Source: Treponema sp. UBA4307
Lineage (GTDB): Bacteria; Spirochaetota; Spirochaetia; Treponematales; Treponemataceae
DNA: 53,877 bases
Assembly (NCBI GenBank): GCA_002394685.1
Contig: DGUP01000050.1
Span: forward strand, 1 to 53,877
Direction of reading: 5' to 3'
This document shows positions 32,782-41,388 of the stretch, piece by piece. A model generated the notes under the pieces. That model searched no databases and was not told the DNA's origin. It saw only the letters and a list, made by a program, of their open reading frames with translations. Positions within the stretch are counted from its first letter, which is position 1, and every line of letters starts with the position of its first letter. The translations under genes and the position numbers were made by a program.

Positions 32782-33782
32782 TGATATTTTTCTAATTTAA
32801 AAATTCGTTTTTGAATTTCATCCAGAACTTTTTTCAGATTTTCATCAGATCCTTCAAAGTTTACAAAAAGAATTCCCAGTGGCTTTGAACTGATATATTC
32901 AATTTTTCCATGAAGAATATTGAACTTAACATTATTGGCGGCTGTAACTTCTGACAAAATACTTTCTGTAGCGCCCTCTCCTTTATAGGTAAGTTTGTAA
33001 ATATCCCCTTTTACGTTTTCAACAACTTCTTCCGGAAGCTTAAAATTCTGACCATGACTCAAAAGTTCTTTTGTGAATTCCTGGGTAGGATTTGTAAACA
33101 CGTCATAAACATCACCAAGTTCCACAACCTGGCCATTGTTCATTACTGCAACCTTATTACAAATACTTTTTATTACATCCAGTTCATGGGTAATAATTAC
33201 GATTGTTACTCCCAGTTTCTGATTAACTTCACGGAGAAGTTTTAAAACTGAATTAGTTGTTTCTGCATCAAGGGCACTTGTCGGTTCATCGCAGAGAAGA
33301 ATTTTTGTATTGTTTGCAAGAGCACGGGCAATGGCAACTCTCTGTTTCTGTCCCCCGGAAAGTTTTGCAGGATACACATCCTTTTTGTCAGAAATCTTAA
33401 CAAAGTCAAGAAGTTCATCAACTCTTTTTTCAATATCATTTTTTTTCCAGCCTGCATCTTCCAGACTGAATGCTATATTCTGGTAAACGGTTTTACTTTC
33501 TGCCAGATTAAAATGCTGGAAAATCATACCAATATCCCTTCGGAGAAGATGAAGCTCTTTGTGCTTTAAACCGTTAACTTCCCTGCCATTAACAACCACA
33601 CTTCCACTTGTAGTTTTCTGCAATTGATTGATTGTCCTTAAAAGCGTACTTTTTCCCGCACCACTTCCTCCGGCAATTCCGAATATATCTCCATCCTGAA
33701 TTTCGAAAGAAACATTTTTTACTGCCTGAAGAGGAACTTTTCCATCATCAAAACGAACGCTTACATCTTTAAACTGAATCAT
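32775..33782 (-). CDS. metN: Methionine ABC transporter ATP-binding protein
   Basis: A 335-residue ATPase: Walker A GGSGAGKST near residue 38, signature LSGGQKQR near 142, Walker B ILLCDEPTS. The C-terminal 85 residues form the NIL domain that senses methionine in MetN proteins. It powers uptake by MetI and MetQ. AGGTGGG precedes the ATG. A hairpin at 33806-33832 separates it from metQ. Confidence 0.95.
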   Translation of the reverse strand: MIQFKDVSVRFDDGKVPLQAVKNVSFEIQDGDIFGIAGGSGAGKSTLLRTINQLQKTTSGSVVVNGREVNGLKHKELHLLRRDIGMIFQHFNLAESKTVYQNIAFSLEDAGWKKNDIEKRVDELLDFVKISDKKDVYPAKLSGGQKQRVAIARALANNTKILLCDEPTSALDAETTNSVLKLLREVNQKLGVTIVIITHELDVIKSICNKVAVMNNGQVVELGDVYDVFTNPTQEFTKELLSHGQNFKLPEEVVENVKGDIYKLTYKGEGATESILSEVTAANNVKFNILHGKIEYISSKPLGILFVNFEGSDENLKKVLDEIQKRIFKLEKYQR

Positions 33783-33805
33783 CCAAATCCCACCTTATTA
33801 AAGAA

Positions 33806-33832
33806 AGCCAGGGCCTTGTATCAGCTCTGGCT
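33806..33832 (-). terminator. Hairpin between metQ and metN
   Basis: AGCCAGGGC (33806-33814) and GCTCTGGCT (33824-33832) pair with one mismatch, followed on the minus strand by TTCTTT. It probably lowers expression of metN and later genes relative to metQ. Confidence 0.6.
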
Positions 33833-33839
33833 GCATTTT

Positions 33840-34658
33840 TTATTTCAAATAATCTACCGGTCTTCCAAAAGCAACATACTGTCCGTCAGGATTTTCAATC
33901 ACACTTCTGAATGAATCCGAATGGATAATACTGTATATTTCTTTTGAAAAATCTTTTTCCACATCTTCAGTGCGAACCGCAACCACATTGAAGTAACCAG
34001 CCTGAAGTTCTTCGTTGTAAACCGCATCGTTGAGATTCAAGCCTGCACCGATTGCGTAGTTACCGTTGATGATTGCTGCATCTACACTGTCCAGAACGCT
34101 TGGCAGGATTTCAGCAGTAACTTCTGTAAAACTGAAGTTCTTTGGATTTTCTGAAATATCAGAAACCTTTGCCTTACTTGCATCGATTGAAGGATCAATT
34201 CCAATTGCACCTGTCTGTGCAAGAACTCTCAATGCTCTGCTCAAGTTAGTATCATCGTTTGGAATTGCAATTACTCCATTCTGTGGAAGGTCTTCAATAG
34301 AATCAACCTTGTCTGCAAAAATACCCATTGCTGCTGTAGGAACCTCTGTCAGATATGAAAGCTGCAATTCATGATCAGAAGAAAACTTTTTTAAATATGT
34401 TGAATGTTGAAACAGATTTACATCAATTTCTTTTTCAGCAAGAGCCAGATTTGGCTGAACATAATCTGAGAATTCTACAATTTGAATTTTGTAGCCTTTC
34501 TTCTCCAGTTCAGGTTTAATAGCTTCCAGGAACATATCCCCGTATGGACCAGCACAAACACCAACTTTCAAAGCAGCTTCCTTTTCTTTACAAGCTGTAA
34601 ATAATCCTGCTGTTAAAAGTAAAACTAAACCTAAAAATTTAAATACAGTCTTTTTCAT
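33840..34658 (-). CDS. metQ: Methionine-binding lipoprotein
   Basis: A 272-residue NlpA/MetQ-type lipoprotein. The signal peptide ends in LFTAC (lipobox), and the mature part begins LKVGVCAGPYGDM. The VNLFQHSTYLKKF and IAIPNDDTNLSRAL stretches are typical of the family. It binds methionine or a related amino acid in the periplasm. The ATG at 34658 has GGAGGATTT upstream and is preferred over the one five codons earlier. It is the first gene of a seven-gene operon. Confidence 0.93.
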   Translation of the reverse strand: MKKTVFKFLGLVLLLTAGLFTACKEKEAALKVGVCAGPYGDMFLEAIKPELEKKGYKIQIVEFSDYVQPNLALAEKEIDVNLFQHSTYLKKFSSDHELQLSYLTEVPTAAMGIFADKVDSIEDLPQNGVIAIPNDDTNLSRALRVLAQTGAIGIDPSIDASKAKVSDISENPKNFSFTEVTAEILPSVLDSVDAAIINGNYAIGAGLNLNDAVYNEELQAGYFNVVAVRTEDVEKDFSKEIYSIIHSDSFRSVIENPDGQYVAFGRPVDYLK

Positions 34659-34732
34659 AAATCCTCCACTCAACCTTTGACGGTCCTTTGTTTTTTGTTT
34701 ATGAAAGATTTATACAGGAAATAAAAAGCTTA

Positions 34733-34764
34733 GACTAATACAAGTTTTTAATGATGAGTTATAG
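34733..34764 (-). promoter_or_regulatory. 32-bp motif upstream of metQ, shared with paaK
   Basis: This stretch begins GACTAATACAAGTTTTT and matches 28969-29000 at 27 of 32 positions without gaps. It lies about 75-105 bp upstream of the metQ ATG, consistent with a promoter or operator position. Confidence 0.65.
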
Positions 34765-34790
34765 GTATTCTTTATTACGATTTGAAAAAA

Positions 34791-34833
34791 AAATCCTTCC
34801 TGCTCATTTCCATTCAGTGAACAGGAAGGATTT
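34791..34833 (-). terminator. Terminator of slyX
   Basis: AAATCCTTCCTG (34791-34802) pairs perfectly with CAGGAAGGATTT (34822-34833), with a run of T following on the minus strand. Confidence 0.92.
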
Positions 34834-34838
34834 TAAGT

Positions 34839-35051
34839 TTAGTAGTGAGGAGGTTTCCTGTTAGGGATTTCTCCTTCAAGCTGATCCGACATATCACGGA
34901 TCTTCTGAGACATCAGTTTATTTTCCTGCCTCAGCCGTTCAATGGTTTCAGAATTTTCTACAGAAACCTGCTGCAGCTGATTCAGAAAATCTTCCAGATA
35001 TGAAAGTTTAGTTTCAAGCCGGATGATTCTTTCTTCTGTTTCCTTTTCCAT
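34839..35051 (-). CDS. slyX: SlyX-like coiled-coil protein
   Basis: A 70-residue coiled coil (heptads across residues 4-55) ending in RKPPHY, the C-terminal signature of SlyX proteins. Function of the family is not established. It follows the MBL-fold gene by 33 bp and carries the transcript's terminator. Confidence 0.8.
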   Translation of the reverse strand: MEKETEERIIRLETKLSYLEDFLNQLQQVSVENSETIERLRQENKLMSQKIRDMSDQLEGEIPNRKPPHY

Positions 35052-35084
35052 TTATCTTACCTTGCAAAATACTTTTGTTTCCGC

Positions 35085-36635
35085 CTAATCCAGATCGTAG
35101 GTTTCCCCGTATTTTACAATTTGTACATTCTTATATCCATTATCTTCCAGATATTTTTTGAAGAATTCCTGAGAATCTTTTTCTCCGTGAACCATGAATA
35201 TTTTTTTCAGGCGGCTTGTATCAATCCGGTTAAGCCAGTCTGTACATTCCTTGTAGTCTGCATGTGCCGAGAAAGAATCGATTTTTTCAACTCGTGCCTT
35301 TACCTTATACCAGTCACCAAGAATACGAACTTCTTTGTCTCCATCTACAATTTTTCGTCCAAGAGTATTTTCTGACATATATCCAACAATCAAAATAATA
35401 TTTTTAGGATCAGAAATATTGTTTGCCAGATGATAAAGAACACGTCCTGCTTCACACATTCCATCTGCAGAAATAATAATCATCGGACCATCTTTTTTAT
35501 TGAGGGCCTTAGATTCGTTAACGCTGGAAATAAATGTTAACTCATTAAATCCGAATGGATTTTTATGCTGATTAAGGAATTCTTCGTTTGCCTCTTCGTC
35601 ATAACATTCCGGATGCAGCTGGAAAATACCGGTTGCATTTACAGCCATAGGACTATCTACATAAATTGGAATCTTCGGAATTCTTTTCTGTTTTACCAGA
35701 AGATGGAGATAGTAAACCAGTTCCTGAGCACGTTCAATTGCAAATGATGGAATGATGATTTTTCCCTTATTGGCAACAGCTCTTTTTACAATCTTTTCCA
35801 GATCTTCGAGAGCAATTCCAGGTTCATCGTGGAGACGGTTACCATAAGTACTTTCAAGGAAAATATAATCTGGTGCAGGGATATTTACAGCCGGATCACG
35901 AATGATTGGTTTTCCTACGCGGCCAAGGTCCCCTGTATACAGAATACGAATTTCATCACTTGGAGCACCGTTAAGTGCCTGTGCTTTTTCAGAACCAGCA
36001 ATTTCAGGAACTTCAGTTGATTTTCCAAAAAGTCTGTGCCAGAGCCGTCTTCTTCCAGTACCGGAGTGTCCGGTTTTTCCGCTGAAGTGATTCTTGCGCT
36101 GACCTGTAATTGTTACAGATGCCATTGCTGAACCTAAAATGTGACCTGCATCATAAAATTCCAGCTGAATGTCCGGTGCAATATACATTTTGCGGTTATA
36201 ACTCAAAGACACAATCTGATTTGCAGCTTTAACACAGTCCATTTCTGTATAAAGAGGTTTCCATGAAAATTTTTCACCTTTTTTCTTAGCCTGTTTTGCA
36301 AGGAATTCTGCATCCCGGGCCTGAATACGGGCACTATCCATCATTACAATGTTTGCCAGATCCCGGGAAGCCGGCGTAGCGTAAATGTTTCCCCTGTATC
36401 CATTCTTTGTAAGAACAGGTAAAAGTCCACAGTGATCAAAATGGGCATGTGTAAGAATTACACTTTCTATTTTATCTGCAGCAAAATCAAATTCACGGTT
36501 TTTCCTGTCAGATTCTGCACGTTTTCCCTGAAAAGCACCGCAATCAATCATAAAACTGCGGCCATCAACTTCCAGAATATGTTTACTGCCGGTTACTTCT
36601 TCTGCAGCTCCTAATGAATATACTGTTACTGCCAT
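35085..36635 (-). CDS. MBL-fold / beta-CASP metallohydrolase, probable RNA-processing enzyme
   Basis: A 516-residue protein with THAHFDHCG (metal motif) near residue 61, GDLGR, ESTYGNR, the beta-CASP segment YVDSPMAVNATGIF and a final FSAHADY. This is the architecture of bacterial Ysh1/CPSF-like ribonucleases. A basic insert near residues 180-225 (GQRKNHFSGKTG and RRRLWHRLFG) appears extra compared with typical members. AAGGAGAAGTT precedes the ATG. It heads a two-gene unit with slyX and should be cytoplasmic. Confidence 0.87.
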   Translation of the reverse strand: MAVTVYSLGAAEEVTGSKHILEVDGRSFMIDCGAFQGKRAESDRKNREFDFAADKIESVILTHAHFDHCGLLPVLTKNGYRGNIYATPASRDLANIVMMDSARIQARDAEFLAKQAKKKGEKFSWKPLYTEMDCVKAANQIVSLSYNRKMYIAPDIQLEFYDAGHILGSAMASVTITGQRKNHFSGKTGHSGTGRRRLWHRLFGKSTEVPEIAGSEKAQALNGAPSDEIRILYTGDLGRVGKPIIRDPAVNIPAPDYIFLESTYGNRLHDEPGIALEDLEKIVKRAVANKGKIIIPSFAIERAQELVYYLHLLVKQKRIPKIPIYVDSPMAVNATGIFQLHPECYDEEANEEFLNQHKNPFGFNELTFISSVNESKALNKKDGPMIIISADGMCEAGRVLYHLANNISDPKNIILIVGYMSENTLGRKIVDGDKEVRILGDWYKVKARVEKIDSFSAHADYKECTDWLNRIDTSRLKKIFMVHGEKDSQEFFKKYLEDNGYKNVQIVKYGETYDLD

Positions 36636-36719
36636 AACTTCTCCTTATATATGTTAATTATAAGACTTTATCAACAATTTAACAAATAAAAGTGAAAATT
36701 CACCAAATACTCTAAATTA

Positions 36720-36748
36720 TTGTTTTTTTAAACCCTGTTATGTATAAT
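36720..36748 (+). promoter_or_regulatory. Promoter of the DUF2804-cfpA unit
   Basis: TTGTTT (36720-36725) and TATAAT (36743-36748), spacing 17 bp, with TG just before the -10. Confidence 0.75.
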
Positions 36749-36784
36749 TGATGTTATATATAGAAAAGTTTTCTAGAGGTCATT

Positions 36785-37858
36785 TTGTATACAAGAGAAA
36801 TTAAGGCAGCACCGGACAAACTTATCGTAAATGGAAAACCTGTTTTCGGTACATTCGGGAAGCATCCTTACAGGCTGGACATCAGGGGTGTAAAAAATCC
36901 TTTTGGCATCATGCCTGTTCCAACAATTATAACTAATCTCAAAATTAAGAGTAAAATTCGTTTTACTTTTTCAATGGATGATTTTGAAGGATTTATAATC
37001 ATCTTTAACTTAAAAATTTTTGGATTAGTTGAAGTCTGTCTCTGGAACAAAAAAACAAATCAAAAATATAATTACAGAACAATTACCGGACCAAAGACAC
37101 GCTTTATTCCACACAATCTGGAAAAAGCATCAAGTTCAGTTTTAATCAGAAGACGCTTCTTAAAAATCAGCTGGGACCGGCCTAAAAATTACTTTCATGT
37201 ATTTTTCACAATGCATGGAGGAAGAACAGTCCGACCTACAATCAGCGGTTCAATCAACATGAACTTTTCTGATCCAAGCTGCTGCGAACTGACAAATGTG
37301 TGCCCGTCTCCGGTAATGAGCAGATGTTCAGCAACTTATTCCCTGGCTTCAACTGTTGACTGCAAACTCAGCCTGAACTCAAGGAATAAAAACGAAAAGC
37401 CTGTTATTTATCAATCAACTGGCACTGCTCTTTTTGAAATGAACCGGACCTACGTTAAATTCCATCACACGGGAGAATACGTAACTGCTTGCGGAGAAGT
37501 TGACGGCAAGCCTTTGATTTTCTGCATTTCATCTACTTCACAGGACGCTGTAAATACAGACTTGTACAATTCAAATGTATTATTCTACAACGGAAGTGTT
37601 ACCCCTCTTTCTCCTGCAGTAATCACCCATCCTTTTGGCGTAAGGGAAAAATGGATTATTCAGGATACGGAGAATATGATTGATTTAACTTTCACTCCCC
37701 GTTCAGATAATATTACAAATGCAAATCTGCTGGTGCTCAGAACTGAGACTCATGCAATATATGGTACTTTTGAAGGAACATTGATGACCTCCTGCGGTGA
37801 GAAAATTTCTTTCAAAAATCTTCCAGGTCTTTCCAGGAAGTATCTTATTCGTTTGTAA
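36785..37858 (+). CDS. DUF2804-family protein
   Basis: A 357-residue protein of mostly beta structure with no signal peptide. The final YGTFEGTLMTSCGEKISFKNLPG resembles the C-terminal region of DUF2804 proteins, whose role is unknown. It starts with TTG; AGAGGT lies 5 nt before. It is directly upstream of the CfpA-like gene (15 bp) and shares its promoter. I cannot give a function. Confidence 0.65.
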   Translation: MYTREIKAAPDKLIVNGKPVFGTFGKHPYRLDIRGVKNPFGIMPVPTIITNLKIKSKIRFTFSMDDFEGFIIIFNLKIFGLVEVCLWNKKTNQKYNYRTITGPKTRFIPHNLEKASSSVLIRRRFLKISWDRPKNYFHVFFTMHGGRTVRPTISGSINMNFSDPSCCELTNVCPSPVMSRCSATYSLASTVDCKLSLNSRNKNEKPVIYQSTGTALFEMNRTYVKFHHTGEYVTACGEVDGKPLIFCISSTSQDAVNTDLYNSNVLFYNGSVTPLSPAVITHPFGVREKWIIQDTENMIDLTFTPRSDNITNANLLVLRTETHAIYGTFEGTLMTSCGEKISFKNLPGLSRKYLIRL

Positions 37859-37873
37859 GAGAGGGTTGAAAAA

Positions 37874-39931
37874 ATGGCATTCGATGATACACAATCGCGC
37901 CCGGCAACAAGTCTTGAACCCGGAACAATAGATCATGTCAGACAAAATATTGGACCAATTGATCCGGAAGAAGCTAAGGAAATGCAGAAAATTCTTGGCG
38001 GAGATATATTACGTGAACGCTCTGTACCGGACACTACTTCTTCATTGAGCAAACGTTCAGGCGGCTCCGTAATTGTGAGGCCAAACAGGTCTTCCTCTGC
38101 GTCATCAGCTTCATCATCATCTGGCGGCTCAGGCTCTTCCGGCAGCACGAGTTCGTCATCATCAAATCCCTCTGTAATTGGAGTAGCCACAGGCAGTAGA
38201 AAAATGAAAAAAGAAGAAGAATTACCAGAAATTTCCGCAAGAGAACTGAAACTCATGAATAAGCTCATGATGTCTCCTGAATTTGAAATTAAACCGAACT
38301 ATGGATTATTCAATTTCCTGTTCTACATGTCTTCGAAAAACAAGGAAAAGCTTGTTAAAAGTTACGGCGATTATATGATTAAACGTCACGTAGACCATAT
38401 GCAGGCTTTTATATCTTGTGTTAAAACTTTTATTCAGCTTTCTCCTGACACTTATAAAACAAAAATTGCAGCTGACACAGAACTTAAGTTTAAATTTCTC
38501 CGTACTGTAGGCCACTGGACCATGAAGGACATTAAACTTATGGCCATGGACCTGGAAGACAGATCAGTGGAGCTTACTGTGCAGGATTTAATTCCTTTTG
38601 TAAGGGAAGTTTACAGAATGTTCATCACAATTTACTACATTGGTGAACAGCAGGTGCCTGCCCTTATTAAAGAAGTTTATGGTGATATATGCGCATATCC
38701 GGAAGCTGATAAAAAGAAAATGCAGGACCTTGCCAAGCAGGGCATTACAGAATGGCTCTATATTCACAATCAGGTAATTAAAGGAATGTACCCGCTTCTT
38801 ATGCGTATGTGTTCCAGCGAGTTTGTTGAATTCCCAAGATTCTTTACGGCTAAGATTGCTGAAATTCTTAAATTCCTGCACCTGACAAAATTCGAACTTC
38901 TTCTTCCTGAAAAAAAGAAAAAAACTGACGACCAGAAAAAGAAGGCTGAAGAAGCTAAGAAAAAGCTTGAAGAAAACCGCCACATTGCAGGTAAAAAAGA
39001 CCAGCTTGTTGATACAGGAATTAAAATTCTTGAACAGATGTTCCCTGACGCCGGATTCAGCAGACTGGAAAATCATCCTGACATGTTCCCTTACTTTCAG
39101 CCAATGTATAATTTCCAAGATGGATTTAACATGCTTAATCCAGAATGTGGTGTTCAGGTAACAGTTGTACTTATCCGTATCCTGGAAGATCTTCTTCAGG
39201 GATTTCATAATATTGATTTTAATCTCAAGGCAGATGAATCTATTGGAAATCTGGATGATGACATTCCAAAGATTATTGATGACTGGCCGGCTTACATTGA
39301 AATTCTTTTCAATAAAAAATTTGGAGACTATCTAAGAAATTACGTTAATTCAATTTACTCAAAATCAGATTATCCGAAGACACAATTCGGTATGGAAAAT
39401 GTAACCAACATTCTGTGGAGAATTAAGTTCTACTTTATGCCGAACTTTAAATTTCAGCAGCTTATTCTGAATAAGCCTTCAAATGATAATCCATACAAAC
39501 CTGTTTACAGCCGCTCAGATTACCTTAAGCAGGTTCTGACAGTTCTTACAAGACGTGTGGATGAAAACGACGCTCAGAAAAAACCTGTACTTGGAGTTCT
39601 TAATCCATGGGACCGCTACAAATTTGATTTACCAAATATTGTTTCAAAGCGTCTCGATGTTCTTCTGGGAGCTAAAAAGCAGACTGATACAAATGCAACA
39701 AATGCAAACCTGATTAAATACACACTCTGTATTGTTTCAGTTTTAGACTGGTGGATTAACAATGAAACCAGCCCGGCTTACACAACTGATCCAATGAACC
39801 TTTACCGTATTTCTGACAAAGATGGAGGACCACAGTTCTCAGTACCTGTCAGAAATGATCAGAATGCACTCTTTGCTGCAAACATTAAAAAGCAGATTGC
39901 AGGAAATCAGAAACCTGCTCCAAAGAAATAA
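37874..39931 (+). CDS. cfpA: CfpA-like cytoplasmic filament protein
   Basis: A 685-residue protein, close to the length known for treponemal CfpA (about 680), which forms the cytoplasmic ribbon beneath the inner membrane. There is no signal peptide or membrane segment. Residues about 70-100 are a Ser/Gly-rich low-complexity stretch, and about 345-375 a Lys/Glu-rich helix. The rest is helical with many aromatic residues. GAGAGGG precedes the ATG. Identification rests on length, composition and recalled resemblance of the N-terminus, not an alignment. A bidirectional terminator follows. Confidence 0.65.
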   Translation: MAFDDTQSRPATSLEPGTIDHVRQNIGPIDPEEAKEMQKILGGDILRERSVPDTTSSLSKRSGGSVIVRPNRSSSASSASSSSGGSGSSGSTSSSSSNPSVIGVATGSRKMKKEEELPEISARELKLMNKLMMSPEFEIKPNYGLFNFLFYMSSKNKEKLVKSYGDYMIKRHVDHMQAFISCVKTFIQLSPDTYKTKIAADTELKFKFLRTVGHWTMKDIKLMAMDLEDRSVELTVQDLIPFVREVYRMFITIYYIGEQQVPALIKEVYGDICAYPEADKKKMQDLAKQGITEWLYIHNQVIKGMYPLLMRMCSSEFVEFPRFFTAKIAEILKFLHLTKFELLLPEKKKKTDDQKKKAEEAKKKLEENRHIAGKKDQLVDTGIKILEQMFPDAGFSRLENHPDMFPYFQPMYNFQDGFNMLNPECGVQVTVVLIRILEDLLQGFHNIDFNLKADESIGNLDDDIPKIIDDWPAYIEILFNKKFGDYLRNYVNSIYSKSDYPKTQFGMENVTNILWRIKFYFMPNFKFQQLILNKPSNDNPYKPVYSRSDYLKQVLTVLTRRVDENDAQKKPVLGVLNPWDRYKFDLPNIVSKRLDVLLGAKKQTDTNATNANLIKYTLCIVSVLDWWINNETSPAYTTDPMNLYRISDKDGGPQFSVPVRNDQNALFAANIKKQIAGNQKPAPKK

Positions 39932-39944
39932 TTTTTTACTGCTA

Positions 39945-40003
39945 AAAAAAAGGCTTCCGGAAAAAACGAAGTTATCTTCAATCTTCTTCCGAAAGCCTTT
40001 TTT
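39945..40003. terminator. Bidirectional terminator between cfpA and the DUF308 gene
   Basis: A-run plus GGCTTCCGGAA at the left pairs with TTCCGAAAGCC plus T-run at the right, with one mismatch. Convergent genes end on both sides, at 39931 and 40021. Confidence 0.85.
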
Positions 40004-40020
40004 ATTTCGATTTGATTTAT

Positions 40021-40638
40021 TTATTCTTCATCAGAAGAAGTTTCTTCATTAACTTCATCTTTTACAGATTCCGGTTCAACAACAATTGTCTTATTCTTAA
40101 ATGAATAAATTAAGAATCCGATACCTGCAATCATAAAAATACCACCCATCAATCTCATGATGATTACAATTATTTCGTTTGAATCCATTACAAAAAGCAG
40201 AATGGCAACTGCCAAAGATACAAGGGCTTTAATAAGGGCTGCTTTTTTTGGAAGGGGGATATCTACTTCATCTGCAATTTTCTTAAACTTAAACCAGATA
40301 TAAAAATCCGCAACAGCACAAATAATCAGGTAAATACCAATTACAGTTTTCATTACCGCAACTACACTTTCTCCCAGTTTAGCCCTGAGAATAATTGCCA
40401 GCAAACCGATTAAAACGCTTACAAGTCCCCTAATCATTACTGTAAGCCGATACTGCTTATCCTGAACAAGAGGACGTACTTTAAGCAGGTCATAAAGACC
40501 GAATACGATTGCAGCCGTTCCTAAAACAAAAATCAAAAGGGAAAAAATCTGAGCTGGAGCAATTACAATTACAAGCCCAAGCACAAATACCATCACGGAA
40601 ACAATGATGTTTACAATATCACGATTTTTTTTATCCAT
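40021..40638 (-). CDS. DUF308/HdeD-like membrane protein
   Basis: A 205-residue inner-membrane protein with six hydrophobic segments in pairs, as in HdeD/DUF308 proteins. It has an acidic, Glu-rich C-terminal tail. The ATG at 40638 has GGGAG upstream and is chosen over the one at 40674. The family is linked to stress in some bacteria, but the role here is unknown. Confidence 0.75.
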   Translation of the reverse strand: MDKKNRDIVNIIVSVMVFVLGLVIVIAPAQIFSLLIFVLGTAAIVFGLYDLLKVRPLVQDKQYRLTVMIRGLVSVLIGLLAIILRAKLGESVVAVMKTVIGIYLIICAVADFYIWFKFKKIADEVDIPLPKKAALIKALVSLAVAILLFVMDSNEIIVIIMRLMGGIFMIAGIGFLIYSFKNKTIVVEPESVKDEVNEETSSDEE

Positions 40639-40773
40639 ATTTTTCTCCCATAGAATAACAAAATTCTTTTTCAAATTCTTTTGTCTCTATTCAATAATAT
40701 AACAAATTATACCTCCAACAGTGACATTTTTCACAAAATTTAGCAAAAAATTCCATCATTTTTTTGAATTCCC

Positions 40774-40802
40774 TTGACAGCCTTCCATAAAGAAGGTATT
40801 AT
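40774..40802 (+). promoter_or_regulatory. Promoter of the tRNA cluster
   Basis: TTGACA (40774-40779) and TATTAT (40797-40802), spacing 17 bp, 13 bp before the first tRNA. Confidence 0.88.
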
Positions 40803-40815
40803 CTACCTACAATTT

Positions 40816-40902
40816 GGAGCGATGGCAGAGAGGCTGAATGCACCGGTCTTGAAAACCGGCATAATCTTACGGTTATCGGGGGTTCAAATCCCTCTCGCTC
40901 CG
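40816..40902 (+). tRNA. tRNA-Ser (UGA)
   Basis: Class II tRNA with acceptor GGAGCGA/TCGCTCC, anticodon TGA in a CCGGT/ACCGG stem and a long variable arm. The discriminator is G and CCA is not encoded. Confidence 0.95.
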
Positions 40903-40931
40903 ATCTTAAATAAGCCTTTATTTAGGAACTT

Positions 40932-41016
40932 GGAGGCGTGGTAGAGCGGTAATACAACGGTTTGCTAAACCGTCGGTTCCTAACGGGCCGGGCAGGTTCA
41001 ACCCCTGTCGCCTCCG
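40932..41016 (+). tRNA. tRNA-Ser (GCU)
   Basis: Class II tRNA with acceptor GGAGGCG/CGCCTCC and anticodon GCT in an ACGGT/ACCGT stem. It has a long variable arm and the discriminator is G. Confidence 0.95.
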
Positions 41017-41053
41017 CTACTAGGTTAACGGGTTAAAAGCTTGTTTAACTTAT

Positions 41054-41128
41054 GAGATTGTAGCTCAGCTGGATTAGAGCATCACCCTGCGGAGGTGAGG
41101 GTCGCACGTTCGAATCGTGTCAGTCTCA
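41054..41128 (+). tRNA. tRNA-Arg (GCG)
   Basis: Acceptor GAGATTG/CAGTCTC (one G-T pair), D-loop with GGA, anticodon stem TCACC/GGTGA and anticodon GCG at 41089-41091. C35 and A20 fit arginine identity. A G at the wobble position is unusual, since most bacteria use ACG (inosine) for this box. Confidence 0.88.
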
Positions 41129-41130
41129 AG

Positions 41131-41162
41131 AAAAAGCTCATCGTTTGGATGGGCTTTTTTTA
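41131..41162 (+). terminator. Terminator of the tRNA cluster
   Basis: AGCTCATC pairs with GATGGGCT across GTTTG (one G-T pair), followed by a run of seven T. Confidence 0.85.
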
Positions 41163-41317
41163 TTTTAAATTGATAATACCTTTAACAATACACAGACGAT
41201 TCGAAGTGGAATGATATGGGACTGTTCCTGACAGAACATTCTTTTTCCTACAAGGATAAGAAAAATGGTGAATTTTCAGTACAATCACAAAATCCACCAG
41301 CAGATAGCAAAAAAAAA

Positions 41318-41345
41318 GCTGCTCAATCCAGTCAGACTGAGCAGC
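41318..41345 (-). terminator. Terminator of the first protease gene
   Basis: GCTGCTCA (41318-41325) pairs with TGAGCAGC (41338-41345), and nine T follow on the minus strand. Confidence 0.9.
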
Positions 41346-41388
41346 CTTAAATCATTGCAAGCAGGTTTTATCCATATTCATTTACGAA

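Noticed and set aside
38588..39208. Long minus-strand ORF (206 residues) inside the CfpA-like gene
   Set aside because: Phe/Lys/Leu-rich shadow of the plus-strand coding sequence with no start signal.
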